Source: Selenomonas sp. (GTDB lineage Bacteria; Bacillota_C; Negativicutes; Selenomonadales; Selenomonadaceae). Taken from it: a stretch of DNA of 64,000 nt. Below the pieces are notes generated by a model. That model did no database searches. It was not told the DNA's origin and was given only the letters and a program-made list of their open reading frames with translations. The stretch is taken from NCBI RefSeq assembly GCF_024699275.1, contig NZ_JAILPX010000074.1:16661-80660 (forward strand), read 5' to 3'. The stretch's first letter is position 1. Every line of letters begins with the position of its first letter. The position numbers were made by a program, and so were the translations under genes. Shown piece after piece: positions 51,731 through 59,282 of the stretch.

Positions 51731-52005
51731 ATACGTCTTCCTTTCTTTTTCAATTATGGACTTTTGCCTAATGTTCTTATTTGCTCATCATAGAAATTCT
51801 GAAAAGCAAATAAAAAAATAGCGTTCGAAACAAATTCTGTCTCGAACGCCATTGTTCATCATCACTCCTGGCTGTCCCTGTCATGATCTGCAGAGACATA
51901 CGTTCTTTATGAAAATGACAAAGGACAAAGGAGCTGATATTCATCAACCAGACTCCTTTGTCCTTTGCATGTGTATAAAATATCACATATATTTACGTAT
52001 GTCAA
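51731..52005 (-). promoter_or_regulatory. hut operon promoter and long leader
   Basis: Minus strand: TTGACA (52000-52005), 17-nt spacer, TATTTT (51977-51982), start near 51970. The leader has a first hairpin GGACAAAGGAG / CTCCTTTGTCC (51923-51963), similar in layout to the repeat R hairpins (GGAGTCTGG), and a second, stronger terminator at 51812-51849. No regulator gene (hutP, hutC) is present in the window. Confidence 0.6.
51812..51849 (-). terminator. Terminator inside the hutH leader (attenuator)
   Basis: GCGTTCGA and TCGAACGC, extended by a G-T pair and ACA/TGT, enclose a 5-nt loop and are followed by TATTTTTTT on the minus strand, about 80 nt before hutH. Nothing upstream on this strand needs terminating except the hut transcript itself. 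Confidence 0.75.
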
Positions 52006-52063
52006 TACATATCCTTGATTTTTGTAAAGATATGCGAAGATAAAACTTACAGGCCAAGAGAGC

Positions 52064-52163
52064 TTGCCATATTCCAGCGTATGTGTTATTATACCTATTA
52101 CATCGGAGGGTGCATAGGCGCTGGATAAGATGACGGGCAACCGGAATCTTATCCAGCTTTTTT
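52064..52163 (+). promoter_or_regulatory. Promoter and attenuator leader of the drug exporter gene
   Basis: TTGCCA (52064-52069), 17 nt, TATTAT (52087-52092). The transcript then includes CGGAGGGTGCATAGGCG and an 11-bp hairpin CTGGATAAGAT (52121-52131) with ATCTTATCCAG (52146-52156) followed by TTTTTT, 11 nt before the ribosome site. It has the form of a conditional terminator; I could not match a known riboswitch. Confidence 0.6.
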
Positions 52164-52187
52164 GTTTTATTCTGGAGGAGGTTTTTG

Positions 52188-53360
52188 ATGATTACCCAGA
52201 AATATCTTTCTACCCCGGTTTTGGTGGGTTTTATCACCTTTATGAATATGTTCATTCCCTTGTCTACAGACCTTTATCTGCCCGCTTTGCCGGAAATGGG
52301 CGACTATTTTGGTGCGAATAGCTTTCTGGTGGGGCTGACCTTGTCGTCATTTTTTGTGTTTTTTGCCATTAGCATCGTCTTTTTTGGACCGGTCAGTGAT
52401 AAGTATGGACGTAAGCCTGTACTTATCGGCAGTGCGGTACTCTATACGCTGGCTTCTTTGCTCTGTGCCTTGTCCGGCAATGTCTACATGTTGATTGGTG
52501 GGCGTATCCTGCAGGCTGTGGGGGCTGGTGCTATCATTACCGTGGCCACGGCCCTGATTAAGGAGTGTTTCAGCGATTCGCTGATGACCAGAATTTTGGC
52601 CATCAGCCAGGCCCTGGGGGTTATTGCGCCCATGTGTGCCCCCATCATTGGCGGTATGCTGCTTACGTTTACCTCCTGGCAAGGGGCCTTTTATCTGTTG
52701 ACTGCCTTAGGGTGCGTAAATATTCTGTTGGCCTGCCTGCTGACGGACCCCTTGCCCGCAGAAAAACGCTATCAGGACAGCCTGATTGCTTCCTTTTCGC
52801 TGTTGGGGCAGTTGCTGAAATACCGGAGGTTCATGCAGATTCTCCTGATGTTTTCCCTGCTGGCAGCTCCCTATATGGCTTATTTGGCGGTTTCCTCCTT
52901 TGTCTATATCGAGCAATTCCAGTTATCCGCTCAGCAGTACAGTTATTACTTTGCTGTAAATTCCGCTGCAGCTGTTGTAGGGCCTATCCTATACCTGCGG
53001 CTAAAGAGCAGCTTTTCCAACAATCGCTTGATTGGCATGTCCTTTGCCTTTGCGCTTGCCAGTGCCATGGCGGTAATGTTGGGCGGCCCCTGGGGGGCAC
53101 TGTATTTCCTGCTGGCCTTTCTGCCCTTCACCATCATTGAGTCTATGGTACGTCCCTTTAGCATGGATATACTGCTGCGGGAAATGGATAGAAATGTGGG
53201 CACCGCCGCGGCTATGATTAATTTCGTCCAGACTTTTCTAGGCAGTGTTGGCATGTTGGCTGGGACATTGCCTTGGCCGGACTTCATTCAGGGATTGGGT
53301 TATATCATGATCGGCTTTACGGGTCTGGGAATTTTCTTCTGGCGCACCCTGCCGCGATGA
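52188..53360 (+). CDS. MFS drug exporter, Bcr/CflA type
   Basis: About 390 residues with 12 membrane helices. FITFMNMFIPLSTDLYLPALPEM at the N-terminus is the Bcr/CflA hallmark. FGPVSDKYGRKPVLIGS and GGRILQAVGAGAIITVATALIKE are MFS motifs A and C-like. It would export a drug or amino-acid derivative in exchange for protons. The ATG at 52188 is 6 nt from GGAGGAGG. Expression probably depends on the attenuator leader upstream. It is divergent from hutH. Confidence 0.85.
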   Translation: MITQKYLSTPVLVGFITFMNMFIPLSTDLYLPALPEMGDYFGANSFLVGLTLSSFFVFFAISIVFFGPVSDKYGRKPVLIGSAVLYTLASLLCALSGNVYMLIGGRILQAVGAGAIITVATALIKECFSDSLMTRILAISQALGVIAPMCAPIIGGMLLTFTSWQGAFYLLTALGCVNILLACLLTDPLPAEKRYQDSLIASFSLLGQLLKYRRFMQILLMFSLLAAPYMAYLAVSSFVYIEQFQLSAQQYSYYFAVNSAAAVVGPILYLRLKSSFSNNRLIGMSFAFALASAMAVMLGGPWGALYFLLAFLPFTIIESMVRPFSMDILLREMDRNVGTAAAMINFVQTFLGSVGMLAGTLPWPDFIQGLGYIMIGFTGLGIFFWRTLPR

Positions 53361-53465
53361 TATTCCGGTAGAAGTAAAATGTAAAGTTTTTGTTAATTGG
53401 GCGGTCCTCCGCTTCATTTGTGCTAAAATAAAGGATAGATATTTGGTGCATTGGGGAGGCCGATT

Positions 53466-53880
53466 ATGCTGAAAACAACCATTACTCGTCGCTTTGTTAC
53501 CTCCATCCTGCTGGTTATTTGCATTTCCTTGGCGGGCTTGGGGGTATTTTTGCTGAATTTTTTCTATAATAATACCATGCAGCAGGAACAGGAGGCGCTG
53601 CTCTGCAATGCCCGCATCATCGAAACGGCATTGGCGGATAAGCTTTGGGCCAAGGATCCAGACCTCAAATCCATCACCGATACCATCAGCCAGGAAACAC
53701 ATCTGCGCATTACCATTCTGGACCGGGATGGGCAGGTGCTGGCTGATACCTCGGAGCCGGCGGAGGAACTGGATAATCACCTGCAGCGCCGGGAGGTACA
53801 GCAGGCGCTGTCTGCTGCTGCGGGATATGGTTCTTCCACCCGTTACAGCAATCCCCTGCATGAAAATTTGATGTATAAAC
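53466..53880 (+). pseudogene. PhoR-like sensor histidine kinase, truncated after the sensor domain
   Basis: About 138 residues remain. They comprise a first membrane helix (FVTSILLVICISLAGLGVFLL) and the extracytoplasmic PhoR/WalK-type sensor half (ETHLRITILDRDGQVLADTSEPAEELDNHLQRREVQQAL, then RYSNPLHENLMY). The homology stops at about 53877. A few foreign residues and a TAA follow at the edge of dispersed repeat A. The second membrane helix, HAMP, His-phosphorylation and ATPase domains are missing. A GGGGAGG site precedes the ATG. No partner response regulator is adjacent. Confidence 0.75.
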
Positions 53881-53900
53881 CGAGAAATATTTTACACTAA

Positions 53901-54077
53901 GGCCCACAAGAGTGTGTTTAAGCTTTTTGGCCACCTTGCGCCCGGGCAGGTAACTGGACAGTCCTATTTTCCGAAGGGGTCGTTTTAGCGGGAAACAGAA
54001 AATTACTCCCCCGCTTGCCCATTACCACGCATGAACGGAATACTATCAGCAGGAACTTCCCGAAAAACTGCAATTTG
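53901..54077 (+). repeat. Dispersed repeat A, copy 2
   Basis: Begins at the broken kinase and ends with AAACTGCAATTTG (54065-54077). From 53941 onward it is almost base-for-base the same as copy 3 (63870-64000), with one visible difference. The 327-nt gap between the kinase remnant and the flavin reductase contains only this repeat and the following hairpin. Confidence 0.85.
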
Positions 54078-54100
54078 CATAAAACACGTTGATAATTTTA

Positions 54101-54150
54101 CAGAGCCCCCCATCCGTTAGATTTCTTGATCTAACGGATGGGGGGCTCTG
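54101..54150. terminator. 22-bp terminator hairpin after the flavin reductase
   Basis: CAGAGCCCCCCATCCGTTAGAT and its exact complement with a 6-nt loop, then TATTTTAT on the plus side and TAAAATTATC on the minus side. It is related in sequence to the hairpin at 41353. Confidence 0.8.
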
Positions 54151-54228
54151 TATTTTATACAAGCACACTATATATCCATATAAAGGGATATTTCACCCCC
54201 TTTTTCTCCACCTTCTTCGCCTGAAAAA

Positions 54229-55911
54229 TCAAAACGACTTGCCCATAATGTGCTTGCCTGCCAGATAACCAAACGTATAAGCACGCCCATGACTATTGCC
54301 CATAACCGTCATGCAGTAATCGTTGGCATAGAAACTGCCGGAATTATTGCCTGCGGCATAGAGTCCCGGAATAATCTGTTTTTTCTTGTCCAATACCTGC
54401 ATGTGCTCATTGATTTTAAGTCCGCCCAGCGTAACCAGCAGGGCGATGGAAATATGTGCCGCATAGAAAGGAGGCTTTTCGATGGTCGTCAGACATTCCT
54501 TCCGCTTATAGAAATCATCATCGAACCCTTTTCGTGCCAGTTCGTTATAGCGGTCAATCTCCGCTTTCACCTTTTCATACGGCAGTTTCATCTTCCGGGC
54601 TAGTTCCTCAAGGCTGTTCGCCGATTTTACGACATTTTCCGCAATGAGTTTCTTGAGCCGCTCCGGATTATGATACACACTCTTCAGCGATTTACAGGCC
54701 GTCTGATGCATCGCCGGCGCCTCCACCGGCCACTTGGAATCCCAGATATTCCATTTCGTGTAATCCGGTTCCTGCCGGACGCCATTGGCAATAAACGGGT
54801 ATGGCACATCTTCATTGGCAAAACGCTCTCCATAATTGTTCAGCGACAGCCAGGGCTGGCGCATAACCGAATCTGCCAAGCCTGGCGCATCGACCATACC
54901 AAAATCGAAATACATCGGCGCATGCGGTCCCTCATCAATATCCGCACCGACCCAGAGGCCCATCTTATGTCCATCACCGGTATTGGCCTTGCTCGGATAA
55001 AGGTTGATTTTCACCGTATCCGAACTGGGAATATAATAATGCAGCATTTCCTCATCATGACCATAATCCCCGGCGCAGAGAATTACGCCTTTGCTGGCTG
55101 TAAATTTCCGATAAGCTCCATTCTTGTCCTGCGCAATGACAGCACTAACGCGGCCGGTATTATTCTCCTCGCGGACCAGCTGCACTGCCGGCATCTTAAA
55201 ACGGATATCCACGCCCTTATCCTGGGCCGTAGAAAGCAGGGTATACGCCATCGCAATAACCGGCTTGCCGCCAATCATCCCCTTCGGTGCCTTTTCGATG
55301 GCCTCCTGTGTCGGCTCTAACACAAAGGTCATTGACGGCCGTGTCGGCAGCGTCGCCCCCTCCGCCACCATCTCATCCTTAGTCCAGATATGTTGAACTT
55401 TACAGCCTTTCGCCAGGGCCATATCAAGCAGCCAGTCGTTGACATGACCACTGTGCTTAACCCATTGCATGACCACCTTCTGATTAGGCTTATAGGCGCC
55501 AAAGCGCATAATTTCCCGTGTAACATCCACGGGATCGATATCGTTTCCTACCTGCTGTTGGACACGGGAATTCACCGCTGCATAATCATACCCGCGGAAA
55601 TTCACCGTATTCGTCTTCTCGAGCACAATAACGCGAGCGCCCTCTTCCGCCGCCGAAATCGCCGCACACAGGCCGCTCATACCAGCCCCGACAATCACAA
55701 CATCAGCCGCCTCTGTCTGCGTAATCAGACTGTCATCGATGGGAGCCGGTGCCTTCATAAACGGCGGCTCCTCCGGCTCCCGCTTGAACTTGCCATTCTC
55801 ATCCAATTCATGATGCCGACCGTTTCCACAGCCGCTGAGCAGTGATGCCGTAAAAACACCAGCCATGGACAGCGCTCCGTCCTTAATAAAATTTCGTCTG
55901 GATAATTTCAT
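54229..55911 (-). CDS. Tat-exported FAD-dependent reductase (fumarate-reductase-like flavoprotein)
   Basis: 560 residues. A Tat signal (SRRNFIKDGAL) ends in a lipobox (LLSGC, Cys28), so the protein is exported and probably lipid-anchored. The FAD-binding start is VVIVGAGMSGLCAAISAAEEG. The C-terminal LKINEHMQVLDKKKQIIPGLYAAGNNSGSFYANDY and GNSHGRAYTFGYLAGKHI are typical of flavocytochrome c/fumarate reductase flavoproteins. The usual GGNS motif after the first FAD strand is replaced by FRGYDYAAVNSR, so the substrate may not be fumarate; urocanate, acrylate-type or other enoates are options. It follows the multihaem cytochrome by 21 nt, its likely electron donor. Confidence 0.85.
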   Translation of the reverse strand: MKLSRRNFIKDGALSMAGVFTASLLSGCGNGRHHELDENGKFKREPEEPPFMKAPAPIDDSLITQTEAADVVIVGAGMSGLCAAISAAEEGARVIVLEKTNTVNFRGYDYAAVNSRVQQQVGNDIDPVDVTREIMRFGAYKPNQKVVMQWVKHSGHVNDWLLDMALAKGCKVQHIWTKDEMVAEGATLPTRPSMTFVLEPTQEAIEKAPKGMIGGKPVIAMAYTLLSTAQDKGVDIRFKMPAVQLVREENNTGRVSAVIAQDKNGAYRKFTASKGVILCAGDYGHDEEMLHYYIPSSDTVKINLYPSKANTGDGHKMGLWVGADIDEGPHAPMYFDFGMVDAPGLADSVMRQPWLSLNNYGERFANEDVPYPFIANGVRQEPDYTKWNIWDSKWPVEAPAMHQTACKSLKSVYHNPERLKKLIAENVVKSANSLEELARKMKLPYEKVKAEIDRYNELARKGFDDDFYKRKECLTTIEKPPFYAAHISIALLVTLGGLKINEHMQVLDKKKQIIPGLYAAGNNSGSFYANDYCMTVMGNSHGRAYTFGYLAGKHIMGKSF

Positions 55912-55932
55912 TTTTTTGCCCCCTGTCCGCGC

Positions 55933-56481
55933 TTATTCCGCAATCTTCTTGACCTTCTGCCATTCCGGCGGCAGCTGTTTCAGAAATTCAAAATCATGAC
56001 AATCCTGGCAGGCCGCCTTGGACTTCTGATGCATCCGATGACAATCCGAACAGGTGAGATCGCCCAGATGCGAATCATGCGGATTCACCCCATTGCCCTG
56101 ATCTGTCTTTGTCACAATTTCATCGAGGTTCGTGTGGCATTTCGTACACATCTGATTGTCAAAATGACGCTTAGCCGGCGGATCATCAAAATCATCCGTC
56201 ACATACCAGACCGTCTCCTTAACCTTGTCCTCAATTCCATTTTCATGACAGTCGATACAGGCAACCCCTGCCTGCTGATGCTTCTGTGCCAGCAGTTCCC
56301 CCTGATGATACCCTTCAACATAAGGCTCCATCACATGACAGGGTGAACAAGCCAGCTGCGGTATCTTTTCCGCCTGCGCCATCCCTGCCCCCCCGGCCAC
56401 AATCAGCACAAACACCACGACCAGACTTCCCAAAGGATGTCCTTTCATCCACTGAAAGATCTTCCTCAGCCATTTCTTCAT
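55933..56481 (-). CDS. Membrane-anchored multihaem cytochrome c (NapC/NirT-like), five CxxCH
   Basis: 182 residues. An N-terminal membrane helix (GSLVVVFVLIVAGGAGMA) is followed by five CxxCH motifs at Cys45, 75, 112, 144 and 158. The first sits in CSPCHVMEPY as in NapC/NirT-type quinol dehydrogenases. It would oxidise quinol in the membrane and pass electrons to the exported flavin reductase encoded next. The ATG at 56481 is 8 nt from GGGAGGG; the longer frame upstream is unsupported. A promoter lies 55 nt upstream. Confidence 0.9.
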   Translation of the reverse strand: MKKWLRKIFQWMKGHPLGSLVVVFVLIVAGGAGMAQAEKIPQLACSPCHVMEPYVEGYHQGELLAQKHQQAGVACIDCHENGIEDKVKETVWYVTDDFDDPPAKRHFDNQMCTKCHTNLDEIVTKTDQGNGVNPHDSHLGDLTCSDCHRMHQKSKAACQDCHDFEFLKQLPPEWQKVKKIAE

Positions 56482-56517
56482 GAATATTTCCCTCCCACAG
56501 TACGATTTATGTAAATA

Positions 56518-56579
56518 ATTACACGTATTAAACAACATTATATTAACTCTTTTAAACGACCTCGTCAATATCGTGTAAT
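56518..56579 (-). promoter_or_regulatory. Promoter flanked by an ATTACACG inverted repeat
   Basis: Minus strand: TTGACG (56563-56568), 17 nt, TAATAT (56540-56545). ATTACACG (56518-56525) and its complement CGTGTAAT (56572-56579) bracket the promoter with 46 nt between them, so a dimeric regulator could bind both sides of the cytochrome/reductase promoter. Confidence 0.5.
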
Positions 56580-56640
56580 AAAATACAGGATAAATCTACG
56601 CTGGAGCTGTACTGAGGACTTTCATGCCCAAAAGAAAAAG

Positions 56641-56710
56641 ACAAGGAGCTGGGAAGAAACATAAAACCTTCTGTTTTGAAGAAAGCTTTATGTTTTTCAC
56701 AGCTCCTTGT
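56641..56710 (-). terminator. Terminator of the peroxidase operon
   Basis: Outer stem ACAAGGAGCTG / CAGCTCCTTGT and inner stem AAACATAAA / TTTATGTTT, followed on the minus strand by CTTTTTCTTTTG. It lies 28 nt after the stop at 56738. Confidence 0.8.
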
Positions 56711-56737
56711 TCATGATTATTCACTTATACAAGGGGA

Positions 56738-57283
56738 TTACAAAAGTTTTTCAATGGCCGGGACCATATTCGCCGGAGTGGTGGTGGGTTCAAAGCGTTC
56801 AATTACGTTGCCTTCCCGGTCGATGAGGAATTTGGTGAAGTTCCATTTGATGCCGTCACCTTCCAAATATTCCGGGAAGTTCTTCTTCAAGGCATCCAGC
56901 AATACAGCTGCAATTTCGTGTTTTTCGTCAAAGCCCTTAAAGCCTTTTTCCTTGGTGAGATACTGGAATAAGGGCTGTGCGGTTTCGCCGCGGACATCAC
57001 CTTTTTCAAAGATCTGGAAGCTGACACCGTAATTTTTACGGCAGAAGGTCTGTACCTCTTCGTTGGAACCGGGTTCCTGGGCACCAAACTGGTTGCAGGG
57101 GAAGCCGAGGATTTCCAACCCCTGATCCTTATATTTATCATAAAGATCCTGCAGTTCTTTATACTGGGGGGTAAAACCACATTTGCTGGCCGTGTTCACA
57201 ATGATGAGCACCTTTCCCTTATAGTCCCCCAGAGATTTTTCTTCACCACGATTGGTCTTTACCGTAAAATCATATACACTCAT
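56738..57283 (-). CDS. Glutathione peroxidase-family thiol peroxidase (Cys type)
   Basis: 181 residues from the ATG at 57283 (AAGGAG upstream). [16 protein letters not shown] carries the peroxidatic Cys35, not selenocysteine. The tetrad partners are in [12 protein letters not shown] and [14 protein letters not shown]. Bacterial Cys enzymes of this family normally draw electrons from thioredoxin rather than glutathione. The operon order (thioredoxin-reductase-like, glutaredoxin-like, peroxidase) suggests the electron path to it. Confidence 0.92.
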   Translation of the reverse strand: MSVYDFTVKTNRGEEKSLGDYKGKVLIIVNTASKCGFTPQYKELQDLYDKYKDQGLEILGFPCNQFGAQEPGSNEEVQTFCRKNYGVSFQIFEKGDVRGETAQPLFQYLTKEKGFKGFDEKHEIAAVLLDALKKNFPEYLEGDGIKWNFTKFLIDREGNVIERFEPTTTPANMVPAIEKLL

Positions 57284-57315
57284 GTTCGTTTCTCCTTTCA
57301 ACTGTCTCTTATTAT

Positions 57316-57549
57316 TTAGTTAAGGCCCAGCATGGCATCAATTTTGCCCTTATCAAAGCCCAGTACATATTCCTTGCCATCAACAGTTACTACAGGAACT
57401 GCTTCATCATTGGTCAGCGCCTGGCATTCTGCCAATGCTGCTGCGTCATCTTCAATATTGCACTCCTGATAATCCACATTGCGGGATTTCAGATATTTTT
57501 TTACTTTGTCACACCAAGGACAATTATGAATGGAATAAACCTTTACCAT
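57316..57549 (-). CDS. Glutaredoxin-like protein
   Basis: 77 residues: [27 protein letters not shown] with redox pair Cys10-Pro-Trp-Cys13, then [25 protein letters not shown], where VPV contains the cis-Pro of the thioredoxin fold. The size and CPWC motif fit NrdH/glutaredoxin-like carriers. It sits 6 nt after the reductase gene and 32 nt before the peroxidase, consistent with shuttling electrons between them. Confidence 0.88.
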   Translation of the reverse strand: MVKVYSIHNCPWCDKVKKYLKSRNVDYQECNIEDDAAALAECQALTNDEAVPVVTVDGKEYVLGFDKGKIDAMLGLN

Positions 57550-57555
57550 AGAGCA

Positions 57556-58509
57556 TTACCCCTTTCTCATTTTCGATAGATATTTTTCCGCTAAAATTGC
57601 CGCTGTTGTTCCATCGGCTGCGGCAGTGGTAAGTTGTCGTACCTCTTTGCTGCGCACATCACCGGCAGCAAATACCCCGGGAATATTGGTGCGGCAGTCT
57701 TCGCCAGCTTCGATTCGGCCATCTGCCGCCCGTTTGATATCATTCTTGAACAGTTCGGTGTTGGGAGTAACACCGATATTGACAAAAATACCATCTACGG
57801 CCAATTCCCGATGGGTATCGTTGGCTTTGTCATGGATTTCAACGGTTTCCAGACGTTTCTCACCCTTTAAGGCCACCACATCGGTTTCCAGCAGGATTTC
57901 CACATTTTGCTTATCCTTCAACTTTTCGCGCGACGATTCATCGGCACGCAATTGTGAACGATGCAGGAGATAAAGTTTCTTGGCGTATTTGGTCAGGAAA
58001 TTTGCTGCATCTACAGCGGCATTTCCTCCTCCCATGACGGCAATCACTTTGTCCTGATAGAGGTGCCCGTCACAGAGCTCACAATAATGTACCCCTTTCC
58101 CGGCGTATTTTTTCTCTTCCGGCAAGGGAAGCTTGCGCCGCTCCATTCCCGAGGCAATGATGACGCATCCCGCCTCATAGATATGCGCTTCGGTTTCGAT
58201 AATCTTGCGTTCCGGCGTCAAACTTACACGTTCAATCGCATCGAATTCATCGATTACGGCGCCAAAGTTCTCTGCCTGTTGCTGCAGGGTGCCAATCAAA
58301 TCCTTGCCGGCCACGCCAGGAAGTCCCGGATAGTTTTCAATACCTGTGGCATTAGCAATCTGACCACCGACTAAGGCTGACTCCAGCACTAAAACCGACA
58401 GATTCATGCGTCCGGCATAAAGGGCCGCCGTAAGTCCGGCCATGCCAGCACCGATGATAACGATATCCTTTTGCAGATGTTCTTTCTTATCTGGTACCAC
58501 AATCACCAT
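57556..58509 (-). CDS. Thioredoxin-disulfide reductase family flavoprotein
   Basis: 317 residues. FAD motif IVIIGAGMAGLTAALYAGR, redox pair Cys143-Glu-Leu-Cys146 (GVHYCELCDG), NAD(P)H motif VMGGGNAAVDAANFL and C-terminal FAD motif GVFAAGDVRSKEVRQ. The active site is CELC rather than the usual CATC, so the partner may be the adjacent glutaredoxin-like protein rather than canonical thioredoxin. The start is uncertain: the ATG abuts AAGGGA, and GTG codons at 58506 or 58500 are possible. Confidence 0.88.
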   Translation of the reverse strand: MVIVVPDKKEHLQKDIVIIGAGMAGLTAALYAGRMNLSVLVLESALVGGQIANATGIENYPGLPGVAGKDLIGTLQQQAENFGAVIDEFDAIERVSLTPERKIIETEAHIYEAGCVIIASGMERRKLPLPEEKKYAGKGVHYCELCDGHLYQDKVIAVMGGGNAAVDAANFLTKYAKKLYLLHRSQLRADESSREKLKDKQNVEILLETDVVALKGEKRLETVEIHDKANDTHRELAVDGIFVNIGVTPNTELFKNDIKRAADGRIEAGEDCRTNIPGVFAAGDVRSKEVRQLTTAAADGTTAAILAEKYLSKMRKG

Positions 58510-58592
58510 TCCCTTCCGTATTAGCCGTTCCTGTTCTTGATTACATCCTCATTATAGGTATAGTTTGTGACCTTTATATGGCTTTTATTTGG

Positions 58593-58617
58593 TTTTTTAC
58601 AATTTTTTTGTAAAAAA
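58593..58617. other. A/T inverted repeat TTTTTTACAA-N5-TTGTAAAAAA
   Basis: A perfect 10-bp dyad lies between the thioesterase stop and the thioredoxin-reductase start. It could be a weak terminator of the thioesterase gene or an operator for the peroxide operon, whose TATAAT-like box lies about 40 nt further on. Confidence 0.4.
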
Positions 58618-58627
58618 TCCAGTGCAA

Positions 58628-59140
58628 TTATTCTTTTGCCGCTTTGTTCTTGACGCTTTGCTGCTTCCGCCGTTCTTCATCCCGTTGTTTTTTCCGTTCA
58701 TGATAGAGCTCATGGCGTTTTTGCGCAGCGGCAAAGGCGGCTTTTTGGGCAGGACTTTCAATTTCCAGCGGCGGTACCGTCATGGGTCGTCCGTTCCGGT
58801 CTAACGCCACCATGGTAAAGTAGGCCGAAAGGGCATGCTGAGGCCCCTGCTCTGCTTCTAATACTTCAACTTCCACATTGACGGCTACCTCCATGGAGGT
58901 ACGGCCAACATAGATAACTTCCGCTGTACAGGTCACCAAGTCGCCAATCAGAATAGGCGTATGAAACTCCAGTTCATCCACCCGGGCAGTCACCACATTC
59001 CCCCGGCTGTACTTCCGGGCCGCTGCATAGGCGGTAGAGTCCATCATCTTCATGAGCTCTCCCCCATGGACATTGCCACTAGGGTTGGTCTGACTGGGCA
59101 TCATCACTTCGCTCAGATAGATTTTTGTAGGTTTGGCCAT
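58628..59140 (-). CDS. Hotdog-fold acyl-CoA thioesterase (BFIT/BACH type)
   Basis: 170 residues from the ATG at 59140, 9 nt from GGGAGG. TNPSGNVHGGELMKMMDSTAYAAARKYS contains the conserved Asn-His-Gly-Gly hotdog signature with the catalytic acidic residue; DELEFHTPILIGDLV and TSMEVAVNVEVEV follow. It hydrolyses acyl-CoA of unknown chain length. The C-terminal 40 residues are a strongly charged helix (ERKKQRDEERRKQQ) not needed for the fold. Confidence 0.88.
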   Translation of the reverse strand: MAKPTKIYLSEVMMPSQTNPSGNVHGGELMKMMDSTAYAAARKYSRGNVVTARVDELEFHTPILIGDLVTCTAEVIYVGRTSMEVAVNVEVEVLEAEQGPQHALSAYFTMVALDRNGRPMTVPPLEIESPAQKAAFAAAQKRHELYHERKKQRDEERRKQQSVKNKAAKE

Positions 59141-59180
59141 TGGCGTAATCCTCCCTTTTTCAGTTGTTTTTAACATACGT

Positions 59181-59218
59181 AAAAAGCAGGCTGCGCACTT
59201 GCTTAAGATTGTGCAGCC
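59181..59218 (-). terminator. Terminator after the MBL-rubredoxin gene
   Basis: GGCTGC...GTGCAGCC pairing (59189-59218), followed on the minus strand by CTGCTTTTTAC, about 65 nt past the stop at 59283. Confidence 0.6.
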
Positions 59219-59282
59219 CGCTCAAAACCAGCTCAATAAAGACCTATACAGGCATTAGCCACGAACAGTATGCTTTTCTTTC

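Noticed and set aside
51860..51910. Possible HutP-binding NAG triplets in the hut leader
   Set aside because: CAG triplets are present, but their spacing is irregular rather than the 4-nt gaps HutP needs.
56676..57032. 118-codon plus-strand frame near the peroxidase gene
   Set aside because: It begins in the terminator hairpin and runs antisense to the peroxidase gene.
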